Source of the DNA: Calonectria ilicicola
Taxonomy: Eukaryota; Ascomycota; Sordariomycetes; Hypocreales; Nectriaceae
NCBI GenBank assembly: GCA_020809705.1
Contig: CP085826.1
Coordinates: 868,001-932,000, forward strand
Direction: 5' to 3'
Length of the DNA stretch: 64,000 nucleotides
The notes under the pieces were generated by a model. The model was not told where the DNA came from and did no database searches. It saw only the letters and a list, made by a program, of their open reading frames with translations. Positions 33,504-44,890 of this stretch are shown here, piece after piece. Positions within the stretch are counted from its first letter, which is position 1; each line of letters opens with the position of its first letter. Made by a program: the position numbers and the translations under genes.

Positions 33504-36292
33504 ATGGTGTCAATAAACTCCCGCGCTGTAGTGACCGCGTGGGGTTACACGTTCCTGGCCGCCGTCCTCTACTGGAGCCTCTTCCCCGGCGACGATCCCT
33601 ACCGTTGTCGAGCCACTATCCAGACCGGCCGCTGGGTTGATCCGGCTGATAAAAATGGAGATCGCGATCCCTTCAACCAATGGCAGCCGGATGGCTGCCT
33701 GATTCACCAGTATACCTCGGATGACATCAGGCAGTGCATGGAGGGACGCAGCTTCGTCTTTACGGGAGATTCCACACTACGCCAAGTCGCCTGGGGATTG
33801 ACACAGCTGGTAAGTACTAGTGAATTAAGCTATACGCCAAGGCAGATGGCTAACATGTTTTGGGTTGCTAGCTACGAAACAACAGCGAAAGCCGCGATCG
33901 CCTCGGAGGCCATGATGCATGGACTGCAACCAACTATGGCCAAAATGTTACTTACATTTGGAACCCTTTTGTACGCCTCGGAGGTAGCTGGGATCCCTGG
34001 GCCGTCCGACCGAACGAGCCGACGCAAGTCAACGTATCCATCTTTCCCGACAATATCCGCCACTTTGCAGAGGAGAGGACGCATCCCGTATCAGTAAAGG
34101 ATCAGAAGGGTCCTGCTTTGATCGCATTTGGAGGCGGTGCCTGGTTTGCTTCCGGTGTCGACAAGAAACTGAGGGACATGTGGTTTAAGAGATACAGTGA
34201 GACCCTGTTTAATGTATCCGAGCATTTCACGAACGACAAGGCGGACATTTACAATACACCATTCAGCCAAGAAGATGGCATCGGCAACCAGGCTTTCGTT
34301 GTGCCTCCATCCGGTCCCGTGGTTCCCGGTGACAATTTGTACGACCCAGGCGACTCGAACAGGACATCGAAGAGCAACGAGCGTAACGAAATCCTGCGAA
34401 TGCAAAAGTTTATTCATGAGAACGATGACAAGTTCAGGATGCACCAGACTTGGGCCCTTCCCAATACTGTTGAAGGCCAGGACAAGACCTTTGTCGAGCC
34501 ATACGGAAACCGATGGCACTACATTGACCACATCGCAAAGGCCCGAGCCAACATCCTCCTGAACTTGCGATGCAACGCCAAACTCGACCGAGTTCGAAAG
34601 TATCCGACCCATCAAAACTGCTGCACTGACTACGGAAACAAGCCCTTTGTCCAACAAATGCTTGTTGGCGTTGGTATACTATTGCTGCTTTCGTGTCTCG
34701 CTTTTGAGACACTAGGCATGGTCACCACGCGGTTCACGGCACCCCACCCGCTTCTGTCCATGAAATCAGGGGGAGCATTTGTGCTGCCGTTACTCATGGC
34801 CTACTACGCCGACCGCACCCAAATCTTGGCCAAAGGCCAAAAGATCTGGGAGCCAAGCAACATTGTCTTGCTCTCCATTCCTTGGGTCATTACCGCCTTA
34901 CTTACCTTCCAGAAAACAATTCCCCAGACTCCAAAGTCTGAAAAGCATGAGCCGCTTTCCACTGGCGTCGGAGTTGAGCGCTCCCCTATGCTTTCTGACG
35001 ACCAAATCACTGAATGGAAGGGCTGGATGCAACTGGTGATTATCCTCTTCCACTACGTTGATGGTCAAAAGTCTATTCCTTTGACTATTTTCTCCTCAAT
35101 TCTGATTTCTTCGTACCTATTCCTCGCTGCCTACGAGCATACGACACATTTCCTTGTGAAGAAGGACGTTTCTTTCATGTACATGTCAAAAGTCCTTCTC
35201 CGCCAGAACCTTCTAGCATCTTTCCTATGTCTTATCATGGATACGAGTTATATCCACTACTATTACCTCATTCTTCTCAATTTCTCTCTAATTTCTGTTT
35301 GGGCCATTATGGCTTTCGAGCACGAGCGGTTGAACGGCAACTTTAAATTCTTGTGCGCCAAGATCTACATTTCTGCTTCCGTCATTGCTTGCTTTGTCAA
35401 GTTCACTGCGATTGTCCGAGTGGCTCTTTTCCTATTCCGAATCTTTGGAAATATCCACTGGGACCCTGTTGCAGTGGAGAGCCGCTTGTCAAAGGACGTT
35501 TATATTCCATTTGTCGGCATGCTTCTTGCTGTCACGAAGCACTACGTCAAGAACTTGCCATCTTATTCACGATACATTTTTGCCGTCGTTGGTCTTGTAG
35601 CTCTTGAACGCTTCTGGACGACTTGGTTCAGCAAGGAGGTACTATTCGCAGACTACTGGAATTGGCATGACTTGGCCACGATTGTGCCGATTCTTGCTTA
35701 CGTCGCCTTGCGAAACGTGTCACTCACGCTTCAGGACTATCACTCGAAGGCAATGGCTTGGGTTGGTCAACACTACCTCGAGGTGTACCTTCTCCATTTC
35801 CATCTCTTCATGTCAGCAGATAACCAGGGCGTGCTTTTGACCGGCGCATATAAAGGAGACGGCTCCTTGATTGGAGATAGATGGAGAGACTTGATCATCT
35901 TTGCACCAATCTTTTTATGGGTTAGCTCATGGGCAGCTACAGGAACCGAGAGCATCCTCGAGATTCTTATCCCATCGCAGCTTCTATCCACTTTGGAAGA
36001 TGCAGAGAAGCCCCAGGGCCGAGAAACCCCCAGCTACTCGGACTCACATTCTGAGGCTTCTTCCGAGGATATTGAGGCGGCCCCATGGGTCGGGTTGCTA
36101 AAGCGACCGCAAAATATCCGGTATGCGAAGATTACAAGTGTAGCGCGGGCTTTCTGTGCTTCTCCCATCTCCCGTCCTGTATTTGTATTGGTGGCATTTT
36201 GGTTCTTGGGCCTGCTGGCACCAGGACCTAGAAATGCGATAATTCCAGGCGGACCATCAATGGACACAATACACCCGAGTCAGCAAATATGA
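33504..36292 (+). CDS. Cas1-type polysaccharide O-acetyltransferase
   Basis: Two exons: 33504-33809 and 33872-36292, giving 908 residues. A short cytosolic start and one signal-anchor helix (about 8-27) lead to a lumenal PC-esterase/SGNH-like domain with the nucleophile motif FTGDSTLRQ (Ser90) and a C-terminal NRWHYIDH block that should supply Asp and His. From about residue 380 there are some 10-12 membrane helices of the Cas1p 10-TM acyltransferase domain. This matches Cryptococcus Cas1p and its plant RWA/TBL counterparts, which O-acetylate capsule or cell-wall polysaccharides in the Golgi. The C-terminus carries a Ser/Glu-rich loop (about 815-840) and a last hydrophobic helix. It sits next to carbohydrate-active genes. 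Confidence 0.87.
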
Positions 36293-36825
36293 TAAAGTAA
36301 GCGGGTATTATAGAAGGATTAACGATAAATTTAAGTTAGGGGGGTGGCTATTTTGTATTCGAAAATTTGCAATGATTGTTTTTAAAAGTGCTCTCTAGAG
36401 AACTAGATTTGAGCTTAGTATTACTGTATCATATTACTGAAGAATTAAATGTAAAATTATTCATAAACTTGGGACCCGACGGACTTTTCGCTTGATGTTG
36501 CAATTTTGTTCGAATCTCAACCTGTCAAAGTTGGATGATAACAAATATTTGGAGGGCTCGTCTTTCTCGCGTCTCCACCCTTGTCAAGATCACGCAAGTA
36601 CCCCGCCATCGTTAAGGCGTAACCCGGTGAATCAAGACATATCGGCCGTACAATTAAATGCCGCGGGGTACATCGCTAACCGATAACAACTTCTCCAGCG
36701 ATCGGGACTACTTCAGTGCACCGAACGTAGCACTGCAACCTAGAATTGCTCTGTTTTGGCACAAACCATCCGTCTTTACGAATTCTCGTAGATTAAACCA
36801 TCATCGATCCATCCTGATTTCGAAA
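36293..36825. other. Intergenic, 533 bp
   Basis: It is the 3' flank of the Cas1-like gene and the promoter of the carboxylesterase. The frame of the esterase stays open up to an upstream ATG at 36658, but that extension is not family-like. Nothing else was seen. Confidence 0.5.
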
Positions 36826-38512
36826 ATGGGCAATAATATTTCGTACACAGTGAAAGAGCACACGCTCAACCTCGACGGTAAAGGGAGCATCAAGGGATTG
36901 CAATATGACGAAAAAGCACGCCGGTATGCTGGCGTGCCATACGCTTTGCCTCCAACCGGTGAGTTCCGATGGCGCAAACCACGACCACTCCCGGAATCAT
37001 TTCAATACCTTGGACAGAATGGCGCACCATACGAGGCAACCCAATTTCGGCCAGCGTGCCCCCAGGGCACCCAAATTAACGGTAGTCACAAGTCCGGGGG
37101 CTCCGAGGATTGCCTCATTATGAACATATGGACTCCGGTAGAAAAAGCCGATGAGGAGGGGAAGCCGTGGCCGGTCATGGTCTGGATTCATGGCGGATGG
37201 TTCCAAATTGGCAATCCGTCCCAGGACATAGACATGGACTCGACAGAGTTGGTCTCGACAGGAGGGCTAAGAGCCATCATCGTATCTGTAGGATACCGAT
37301 TAAATGTTTTCGGTTTCCTTGCTGGTTCCGCTTTGGCTGACGAGAGTGATGGTGAAGCATGGGGGAATTTTGGCCTTTGGGATCAACGACTGGCGATCGA
37401 GTGGGTTCACGAAAACATCAAATACTTTGGAGGTGACCCAACCAATGTTACTTTGTCCGGGAGGAGTGCAGGCGCATACTCCGTTGAAGCTCAGGTTCTT
37501 CACGAGTTCAGGTCACAGGGTGAATCCTCCGTATCGGACCAACCATTCCATCGCTTCTTCATGTCCTCAAATGCGATTCCCGCACAACCTAAAACCGTCG
37601 CAGAGGTGGAGCCACAGTTTGATGAAGTCTGCGAGTACTTCAAGATTCCTCGGAATTTATCCGCAAAGGAAAAGCTCACTGCGTTGCGACGGATCAGCGA
37701 GGAGGACCTTGTTTCAGCTCTTTCCCACCTGAAGAACCATACCTTTCGACCAGTCACGGATGACCAATTCTTTCATTCTGGTATGATAAATTACTTTAAA
37801 TCCGGAGAATTCGCAAAACAATTCCAAAATCGTGGTATGAAAGTCTTGATTGGCGAGGTTTCACAGGAGGATACGCTTTACGCCCAGTTCAATAGCCCAC
37901 AAACACCGGGGCTGGATGAATTGCGCCTCCAGGTCTCAAATTATTACGCACCAGCTACAACTGATAGTATTCTGAAGCAATACGACTTTCCCACCTCGCA
38001 AGATTTGTCAGAGTGGAAGGGCTTGTTCGGCAACATTGTTGCGGACGGCCAGGTTCGAGCCCCCACAAGAACTTTTGTGAACGACCTTTATAGACATGGT
38101 GTTGGACTAAAGGATATTTGGAGGTACCGCATTGGGTATCGGCTTTCGTTCATTACTGAAAAGGTTGCTCCGATTTCATATGGAGTCACGCATTCCATGG
38201 ATAAATCTTTTTGGAAGTAAGTTTCTTTTTCTTTGATCTGTCTCGTGGTGTGATAGAATGTTCTAACAAAAATTTAGTTTCTCGATAATTCATGGACCTA
38301 CCGAAAAGGAGGAAGAGCTTATGCAAAATTGGATTAAAATTCTCGTTGCATTTGTACAAGATGACAAGTCATACGAATTTGGAACGACATCTATTGATTC
38401 ATATAAAATGATCACTCCCTCTGGAGATGTTACTATTGCCCAAGATGAATCGTACACGAGGTTGAAAGCTCTAGGGGATATCATTTCTGGGGTAGATGCA
38501 GTGCAGCCATAG
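36826..38512 (+). CDS. Type-B carboxylesterase (alpha/beta hydrolase)
   Basis: Two exons: 36826-38216 and 38278-38512, giving 541 residues. YAGVPYALPPTGEFRW is the N-terminal signature, MVWIHGGWF carries the oxyanion HGG, and GRSAG contains the nucleophile Ser214. A C-terminal THSMDK block supplies the His. I chose the ATG before GNNISYTV. There is no signal peptide, so a cytosolic carboxylesterase is likely. Type-B enzymes act on carboxylic esters of sugars, lipids or xenobiotics. Next to the MFS transporter and GH67, a role in removing ester groups from imported xylan fragments is possible but not shown. Confidence 0.88.
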
Positions 38513-38555
38513 AGAGCCATAATAAATACAGAATAACTAACGAAAATATCGACCC

Positions 38556-40478
38556 TTATTCTTCTTCAAGACTGACTTGATCTTCAAACGTTATTGAATG
38601 GCTCTCATCGCTTAGTTCAGGCACACTCCATATCGTGGGATCGTAGAACATATTTGCCATGCCAAGAGGAGATAGAGGGAGGACAGAATCGCTCCATTGA
38701 GAGTATATATCAAACGAGTTCTCATAAATAGGCTCGTGACCAACTTGTTCACAGAGGCTCGTTTGTGGACAATTAAATATCTCATTGGTTTGGCTGTCTG
38801 CGATTGCTTGTGGGTCGGTACCTGTGTCTTGGTTCCCATTTTCGGATATTTGACGGTTTATGTCGGAGGCAGAACCCTTCGCCATCATTGAGTCTATACT
38901 CTGCCGCTCTCCACTCACGATCTGGTTATTTAGACTTGCAGTATTGTTTCTGAGAGTCCTTTCCCTTTCTTTCTTGAGCAAGGTGACCGCTCTTTTTGCT
39001 CGTTTTTCCATGTCTTTAGCTATCGTCCAGTTTGATCCAAGTGCACCTAGGATTTCAAGGCGAGTGATAAAGTTCCTGTGTGAGAGCGAATTAAAATTTC
39101 CGGCTAGAACACAAAATGCTACCGTCAAAGACATGGCCATGGCGTATGGCACGAGAGGAAAGGGAGGGAGACTTGAATGCCTTCCGTGAGACATGATTTC
39201 TTCAACTCTGTGTGCAGATGCTAACCGACGTTCATAAGGAGGCGAGTGAGGCGGACTCGAGCGACACGATAGCATGGAGGCAACATGATACCATATTTCA
39301 AGATAATCTATTTCCTGTTAGCTAGGCACAACAAGAATTCAAGGGCGCTCACTTTGATGTGAAACCTGAAATTCACTAAACCTCACTCGTTTTGTAAGAT
39401 CCGAAAAGGCGGGGAAGTCATCAAGTGCATCGATATGCTGGGGAGAATTTGGATTGTAGACAGTGTGGAGCTTCACGAGAAGGTCGCCAAGATCGATTGA
39501 GATTGCAAGCACTTGCGATTTATAGCTTGATCCAGCTACAGGCCGTGAAAGTTGGATATCATTGTCAGAAATAATGAATGGTACTCCTTGGATAAATTTA
39601 TTGAGTCTGTCAAACCCCCGGAGTGACCACCATAGCATGTCACACTGGCTCTTTATTGGGTTGCCAGGCACTTCGAAATGAAGACCTATAGCCCAGGCCT
39701 CATGAATGGCTTGTGAAAGATGAGAAGACGCCCGTTCAACTCCTAACAAGCCATCGGTGTAGAGATGCATCAGTGCCAGGATCTGGATTTTGCTGACCCT
39801 ATCTCGCTCAAGCTCTGCTCTCATTGCAACTTCAAGACTCGAGTGGAGTTTTTGAGCAAAGACTGAGGGTTCCAATATTGGATCACCATCACGGAGGCGC
39901 AAGAAGGGTCGGGCTTGTTCAGTCTTGGATGCGACTAAACAGAGAGCTTTGATGAGAAATGGTGAAGCTCGGCCACTGGCATAGTCAAGTAGAACCTGGG
40001 AACCATCGACCAATGGCACAAGACCATCAATGACGGAAATGTATGTTGGAATAAGAGCATCCGTAGTTGACTTCGCCAAGGTCAAATACGCCCCAGCTTC
40101 TTGGAGATACTGTTTTTCATGCTCCGATAATTCTAAGGCCGGTCGATGTCTCTGATGATTCCACCACTGAGCTTGGCGCTTTTCAATGTAGGATTTCGAA
40201 ACAGCACGGCTAACAAGATGATTGTTTTGGCGTGAGTTATCTCTCCTCTGGGATGCCTGGTGTTCAGAAGTGGCCGAGAGATCAATCAGAATCGACTGGG
40301 GACTGTAGTCACCAACACGCACGGGCTCCGGACTGCTTGCTGCAGTAGAATTAGAGGCCCCGGGGATAGGTTCGGGGACTACCTGGGGTCCACACTCAGG
40401 ACCAGACAAATTAACAACTAAGTCATCGTGGTGGCACTTCTTCTTTCGTCGCTGGCATTCGGTACAGGGTGATTGATG
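38556..40478 (-). CDS. Zn2Cys6-type transcription factor with only half a zinc cluster visible
   Basis: Exons 40478-39366 and 39314-38556, at least 623 residues. The second half of a zinc cluster is plain (SPCTECQRRKKKC, about 4-16), and residues of about 130-370 have the fungal-specific transcription factor middle domain (CDMLWWSLRGFDRLNKFIQG). The C-terminus is acidic and may activate. The first half of the cluster (C-x2-C-x6-C) is absent: the frame is closed by TGA just before HQSPC, and no upstream exon with CxxC fits. An upstream ATG frame near 40577 encodes KRRKRLRQ, the usual basic lead-in, but does not connect. The donor of the visible intron (GTTTCA) is weak. It is probably the local regulator, possibly damaged. 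Confidence 0.7.
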
Positions 40479-42316
40479 TCAGCTGATTTGATCCAATCGA
40501 TGCCAATGAAACTTATCTTGTCTGAGCCGCTTCCGCCTTTTTGTAACGGACGTTCCAGATTCCCAGATGATCTCCATGTTGTTTGTCGGAGCAACCTAGA
40601 ACGGACAGCGGGGAAGATAAAGAGGAAACGATATGCCGACAGGTCGGAAAGGGTCCAAACTCGGCTAGCACTGCACGCTACTCCGCATTTTGTTCTCCCA
40701 CAGGTTCCCCGCAGCGCCCCAAAATCATCTCCTAGTTTTATTTTGGCCTAGTCAAGAAATGCAACAATCAGGGTGCTGTAAAGCCACTGCTAGAACTGTG
40801 TTTGGTTGTGATTGCCCGACCAAGAAATAATTGAATCTTGCTTTACTTATCACTATACTTTAAAAAGGGTTATGAAGAATTTGTTGTTGTGAAAAAAAGT
40901 CGATTGAAGTGCTAGAGACTAACCAGTATCTAGTGTTTTGTCGCCGCTGCTTTCTGGTGAACTGAGGCAGTCTCAAGTCTCGAAATTTTCAAGCACGCTT
41001 TACATATCGTGATGTTTAGATTAAGAGTAATAAACTTGTGACACTTTATCCAATAGAAGTGGAATTGAGGGCTCAAGGTAGCAAGGAAAGTCACGGCATC
41101 TCCAAGTATCCTCATTTAACCTCTACAACCACAAGGCGGCTGAATTTAGGCTGTTCGGCAATTTGCGACTAGCACAAGAATTTATTGTAATTCTAGCTAG
41201 AGCTATATACCCCTTGAACCACTTTCAAATCATTTCAATGAAATTAGCCGAGCTGGGGGTGAAGTTAGAAGTTTCACCCGTAAATTCGCCTTCTCTTGGG
41301 ACCAACTTAAATTACTTGGAAATTCCGGATAAAGAACTAAGCGTACTTGCAGTTCATAGAAGCTGAAATGAGGATATTGTAGAGGGGTTCACTTCCGACA
41401 CAACAAATGGCAGGAAAGAAACTTCCTTTATGGTCTTCAATCCACCAGTTCTCAGACGCGAATTTGAGCCGATCGGTGCGCTGAAGGCATGCCGCTCTGA
41501 TGTTCCATGAAGAACCCTCTGCTAAGAGGAAAACTTGGGCTAGTGGCATTGTATGGTCTGATTCTGTCCCCAGATCATCGCGAATTGGCGCTTCTACTTC
41601 GTTTTTGATAGAATGAAGCCATATGTGATGCTGGTGGTCAACAGATCATGAAAACGTCACTTGGGAAAACATCACTTGGGGTCGTGGAGGATATCATGCC
41701 ATATTTGATACAAGTACTCTGACCATGTGCACTCTTATAAAAACCGTCAAGACCTAAGATCGGACACTATCTACTTTTTTTCAACCTCACTCTTTGCTTG
41801 AAAGTTAACATGCAATTAGCCCATCTGCAATAGCCACATGCCACTCTCTAAGCTCTCAATTATCAGTGCTGCTAGGTCGGAAAGTGTCCCAATCTGGTTG
41901 GAATGTCGCGGGATACAGGCGGTATTCTTAATGGGGTAAGCGTAGTCCGTTCGGCACATCACCAAATTGCTTAGTTTACTCCGAAATATATGCTACTTGA
42001 AAACCACTGTGATCGGGTGATGAAATCAGGTTTAGACCATCAATTCAGTAGCCATTCTAGGCAAGGGTTTGATGGCGTTGAACCTAGCCTGATTCAGTAA
42101 ATTGGAATACCCCAGGCTTTGGGGGCGGTTCTTTGAAAACACGTTAGGGTACCTTGTGATCAGGGTCTGGAGTCCCCGCATCTTGACATGCCTATTCGAC
42201 CTGAGGGGTTACACAGCGACAAGCGTGTTCGATTACGACTATGCATATAAAGAGAGTGGACGGCAACTGCATTTAATTAATGGACATCCCGATTTTACTC
42301 GCTTATTGCATCAAAA
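40479..42316. other. Intergenic, 1.8 kb
   Basis: It lies between the minus-strand regulator and the plus-strand transporter and should hold both promoters. TTAGCC (reverse of GGCTAA, the XlnR/Xyr1 core) occurs at 41244-41249 and 41816-41821, but this hexamer is common by chance. No gene recognised. Confidence 0.45.
42246..42251 (+). promoter_or_regulatory. TATA box of the MFS transporter gene
   Basis: TATAAA preceded by GCA, 71 bp upstream of the transporter start codon. Confidence 0.6.
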
Positions 42317-43933
42317 ATGGACGCCAAGAATGATATTGAGCACATTGAAATTCACGAACAAAGTGAACAAACAACCAAGATTCAACCTCGGGAGGCTCAT
42401 TTGGCTGCAGAAGAAGAACATAACACTACGTTCCTGCAGGCTATAAAGCTTTACCCCAAGGCCTGCTTTTGGTCTGCAGTAGTGTCACTCTGCATTGTCA
42501 TGGACGGTTACGATCTTGCCCTGATCGGCTCCCTCTTCGGTTTTCCTGCATTTCAGAAGAAGTATGGGCATGAAATCGGAGACACTGGCAAATACACTCT
42601 GGTGGCCCGGTGGCAGGTTGCCTTGGGTCTAGCTAATTCCCTTGGTAACTGTTTTGGCATCGCCATCAATGGAATCATCAGCGAACGTTTTGGCCATCGA
42701 AAGGTCCTTTTGGGAACGTTGATTTTTCTCTCGGGATTAATCTTTATTCAATTCTTTGCTCCCAGTGTGGAGGTGCTCTTTGTTGGTCAGATTCTCTGCG
42801 GACTGCCATGGGGTGTATTCACTACGACGGCGCCTGCATACGCCTCAGAAGTTGTGCCGCTCATTCTTCGAAGCTACCTCGAAACATGGGTCGTGTGTTG
42901 TTGGGGTATTGGGCAGTTTGTTTCATACGCCGTCCTCTTCAGCCTAAACAAGAACTCTTCGGAATGGGCATATCGAATTCCCTTTGCCGTCCAATGGGTC
43001 TGGCCTGTCATCATTTTCCCACTGGTGTGGTTCTGTCCCGAATCGCCTTGGTGGTTTGTCCGCCATGGCAAGATTGAAAATGCAGAAAAGTCCGTCTACA
43101 GACTTTATTCGGCCAAGGACTCGCAAACAGCTCAGGTCCAGACAAAGTCTATCGTGGCGCTGATGGTTGAAACGGACAAGCTAGAAAAGGAGATGGGCGA
43201 GAGCACATCTTATAAGGATTGTTTTACTGGTAGCAATCTTTGGAGGACCGAGATCTCTATTGGCTCCTGGACCATTCAAGTTTTCTCTTCGTTTGTTATT
43301 CAAAGTTACGCTACTTATTTCTTTCAACAAGCCGGGCTAAGCGCCAATGACTCCTTCAAGATGACACTTGGCCAAGGTGCCATACATCTAGTCAGCAACC
43401 TTGCTTCTATTGCTTTGACTGGAAATTACGGTCGCCGTACTTTATATCTGTTCGGTCTCACATCAATGGGAACCTTGATGTTCATTATTGGATTCCTGTC
43501 TCTAGCAGATCACACATCCGGTGTTGGATTTGCCCAATCTGCCGTTTACCTGGTGTGGTTTTCGGTGTACTGTCTAACAGTTGGACCTCTTGCATACATT
43601 ACTGTCGGTGAAGCTTCTTCTACAAGACTTCGATCCAAGACGATTGCGGTGGCGCGAATTGCATACAATGTCATCGCCATTATCAACAACGTCGTCGCTC
43701 CATACGTTCTCAACCCTGAAAATGGTAACTGGAAGGGCAAGGCAGGATTTTTGACAGGTGGACTCTCGGTTTGTGGGTTGGTATGGGTTTATTTGCGCCT
43801 CCCCGACCTTCGTGGCCGCACATTTGAGGAGCTTGACATTCTGTTTGGAGAAAAGAAGATCACCGCAAGACAATTCAAGCAGGCAAGTGTAGATGTAGAT
43901 TCAAAGACTGTTGGCGGCCTCAAGGTAGATTGA
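42317..43933 (+). CDS. MFS sugar transporter, alpha-glucoside/oligosaccharide type
   Basis: Single exon, 538 residues, about 12 membrane helices. Sugar-porter signatures are visible: GYDLALIGSLFGFPAFQ in helix 1, the loop-2 motif SERFGHRKVLL (equivalent to GRR), PESPWWFVRHGK after helix 6, and a C-terminal RGRTFEELD block (usual PETKGRTFEELD). The mid-loop length and FPLVWFCPESPWWF are typical of the maltose/alpha-glucoside permease branch, which imports di- and oligosaccharides by proton symport at the plasma membrane. Together with the neighbouring GH67 lacking a secretion signal, this suggests uptake of intact oligosaccharides. The substrate cannot be fixed from sequence. Confidence 0.92.
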   Translation: MDAKNDIEHIEIHEQSEQTTKIQPREAHLAAEEEHNTTFLQAIKLYPKACFWSAVVSLCIVMDGYDLALIGSLFGFPAFQKKYGHEIGDTGKYTLVARWQVALGLANSLGNCFGIAINGIISERFGHRKVLLGTLIFLSGLIFIQFFAPSVEVLFVGQILCGLPWGVFTTTAPAYASEVVPLILRSYLETWVVCCWGIGQFVSYAVLFSLNKNSSEWAYRIPFAVQWVWPVIIFPLVWFCPESPWWFVRHGKIENAEKSVYRLYSAKDSQTAQVQTKSIVALMVETDKLEKEMGESTSYKDCFTGSNLWRTEISIGSWTIQVFSSFVIQSYATYFFQQAGLSANDSFKMTLGQGAIHLVSNLASIALTGNYGRRTLYLFGLTSMGTLMFIIGFLSLADHTSGVGFAQSAVYLVWFSVYCLTVGPLAYITVGEASSTRLRSKTIAVARIAYNVIAIINNVVAPYVLNPENGNWKGKAGFLTGGLSVCGLVWVYLRLPDLRGRTFEELDILFGEKKITARQFKQASVDVDSKTVGGLKVD

Positions 43934-44890
43934 TAGATCTTCCTATTGCCTAGCATGTGTCGAACTGCGATGGAGAAATGATGCATGTAGACGTCTATGT
44001 GGCAACTCACAGTACAATATTGTTTTAGCTGTCACTTCAATTACATACTACTCACCCATATCTGACATTAATCACACTGGGATGTCTTTCTCTGCCACTG
44101 AATTTAATAGTTCCGTCAAAGATCTCTTCCCTCGTCTTTTATTCTTCTTTCTCCTTTGATTGCTCTTATTTTACTAGGAGCTGATGAGATTGACGAAGAG
44201 CTGAGAAAAGAACTGGGCGATTTGAGCTCCAGAGCTCGCCAAATCAAGGATAGAAAATATGTTTCTTTTTTACGTGAAATGAGTTCACTGTCAAAAATTC
44301 TGGACAAAAATTCACATGAACATTGTCCATGGAATTCTCAGCACTAAGGCAATAGCCCCAGCGCGTTCATGGGGTACCATGGCCGCTCCAAGAGTGCGGG
44401 GATGTTCGGTTCTGCTAGTAAGCTAAACCCATCTAGTCTATTCCGCCATTTAGCGAGGTAGACTAATCTAAATCGGACATTTGCCGACTCACACTTTACT
44501 AAATGTAGCATCCCGCTGACGGAGAAATTCTAAGGGGAAAACGTCACGGCGCGACCCCATTGCTTGCTTTGCTCTATGGCCAAGCCATGCATCGTAATCA
44601 AGGATAAAAGACTGTGCTGAGTTTTTAGGACATTCAAATTACGCCAGGCCGGCATGACTAGAGCAAGACTACCTAACCTAATTGAGAACAACCCCGATGG
44701 GAAATTCTTCACGCGGCAACCCAGAGACGGCCTAGCGAGGTTCAACAATTTCTCTTTCATTTAGGAGGGTATTATTGTTGATTTCAGTATTCCCAGCCAA
44801 GGCTTGAATTATAAACCATGGGTTGGGTTATAAAGATAGAATCCTCATATGAAATATTTTACATCCAAACGCAAAAGAATCCTTTACAAG
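43934..44890. other. Intergenic, about 960 bp
   Basis: Promoter region of the GH67 gene. The open frame at 44156-44347 (plus) reads like coding sequence by composition but has no ATG start and no partner exon. It may be a relic. No clear TATA box is seen at the expected distance. Confidence 0.45.

Noticed and set aside
41244..41821. Two TTAGCC (XlnR/Xyr1 core) hexamers upstream of the transporter
   Set aside because: A six-base core is expected by chance in 1.8 kb. They are 500-1070 bp from the start and not arranged as the paired sites that would be convincing.
44156..44347. 63-codon plus-strand frame with coding-like composition
   Set aside because: It begins without ATG, has no splice partner and no known domain. 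I noted it only as a possible relic in the intergenic entry.
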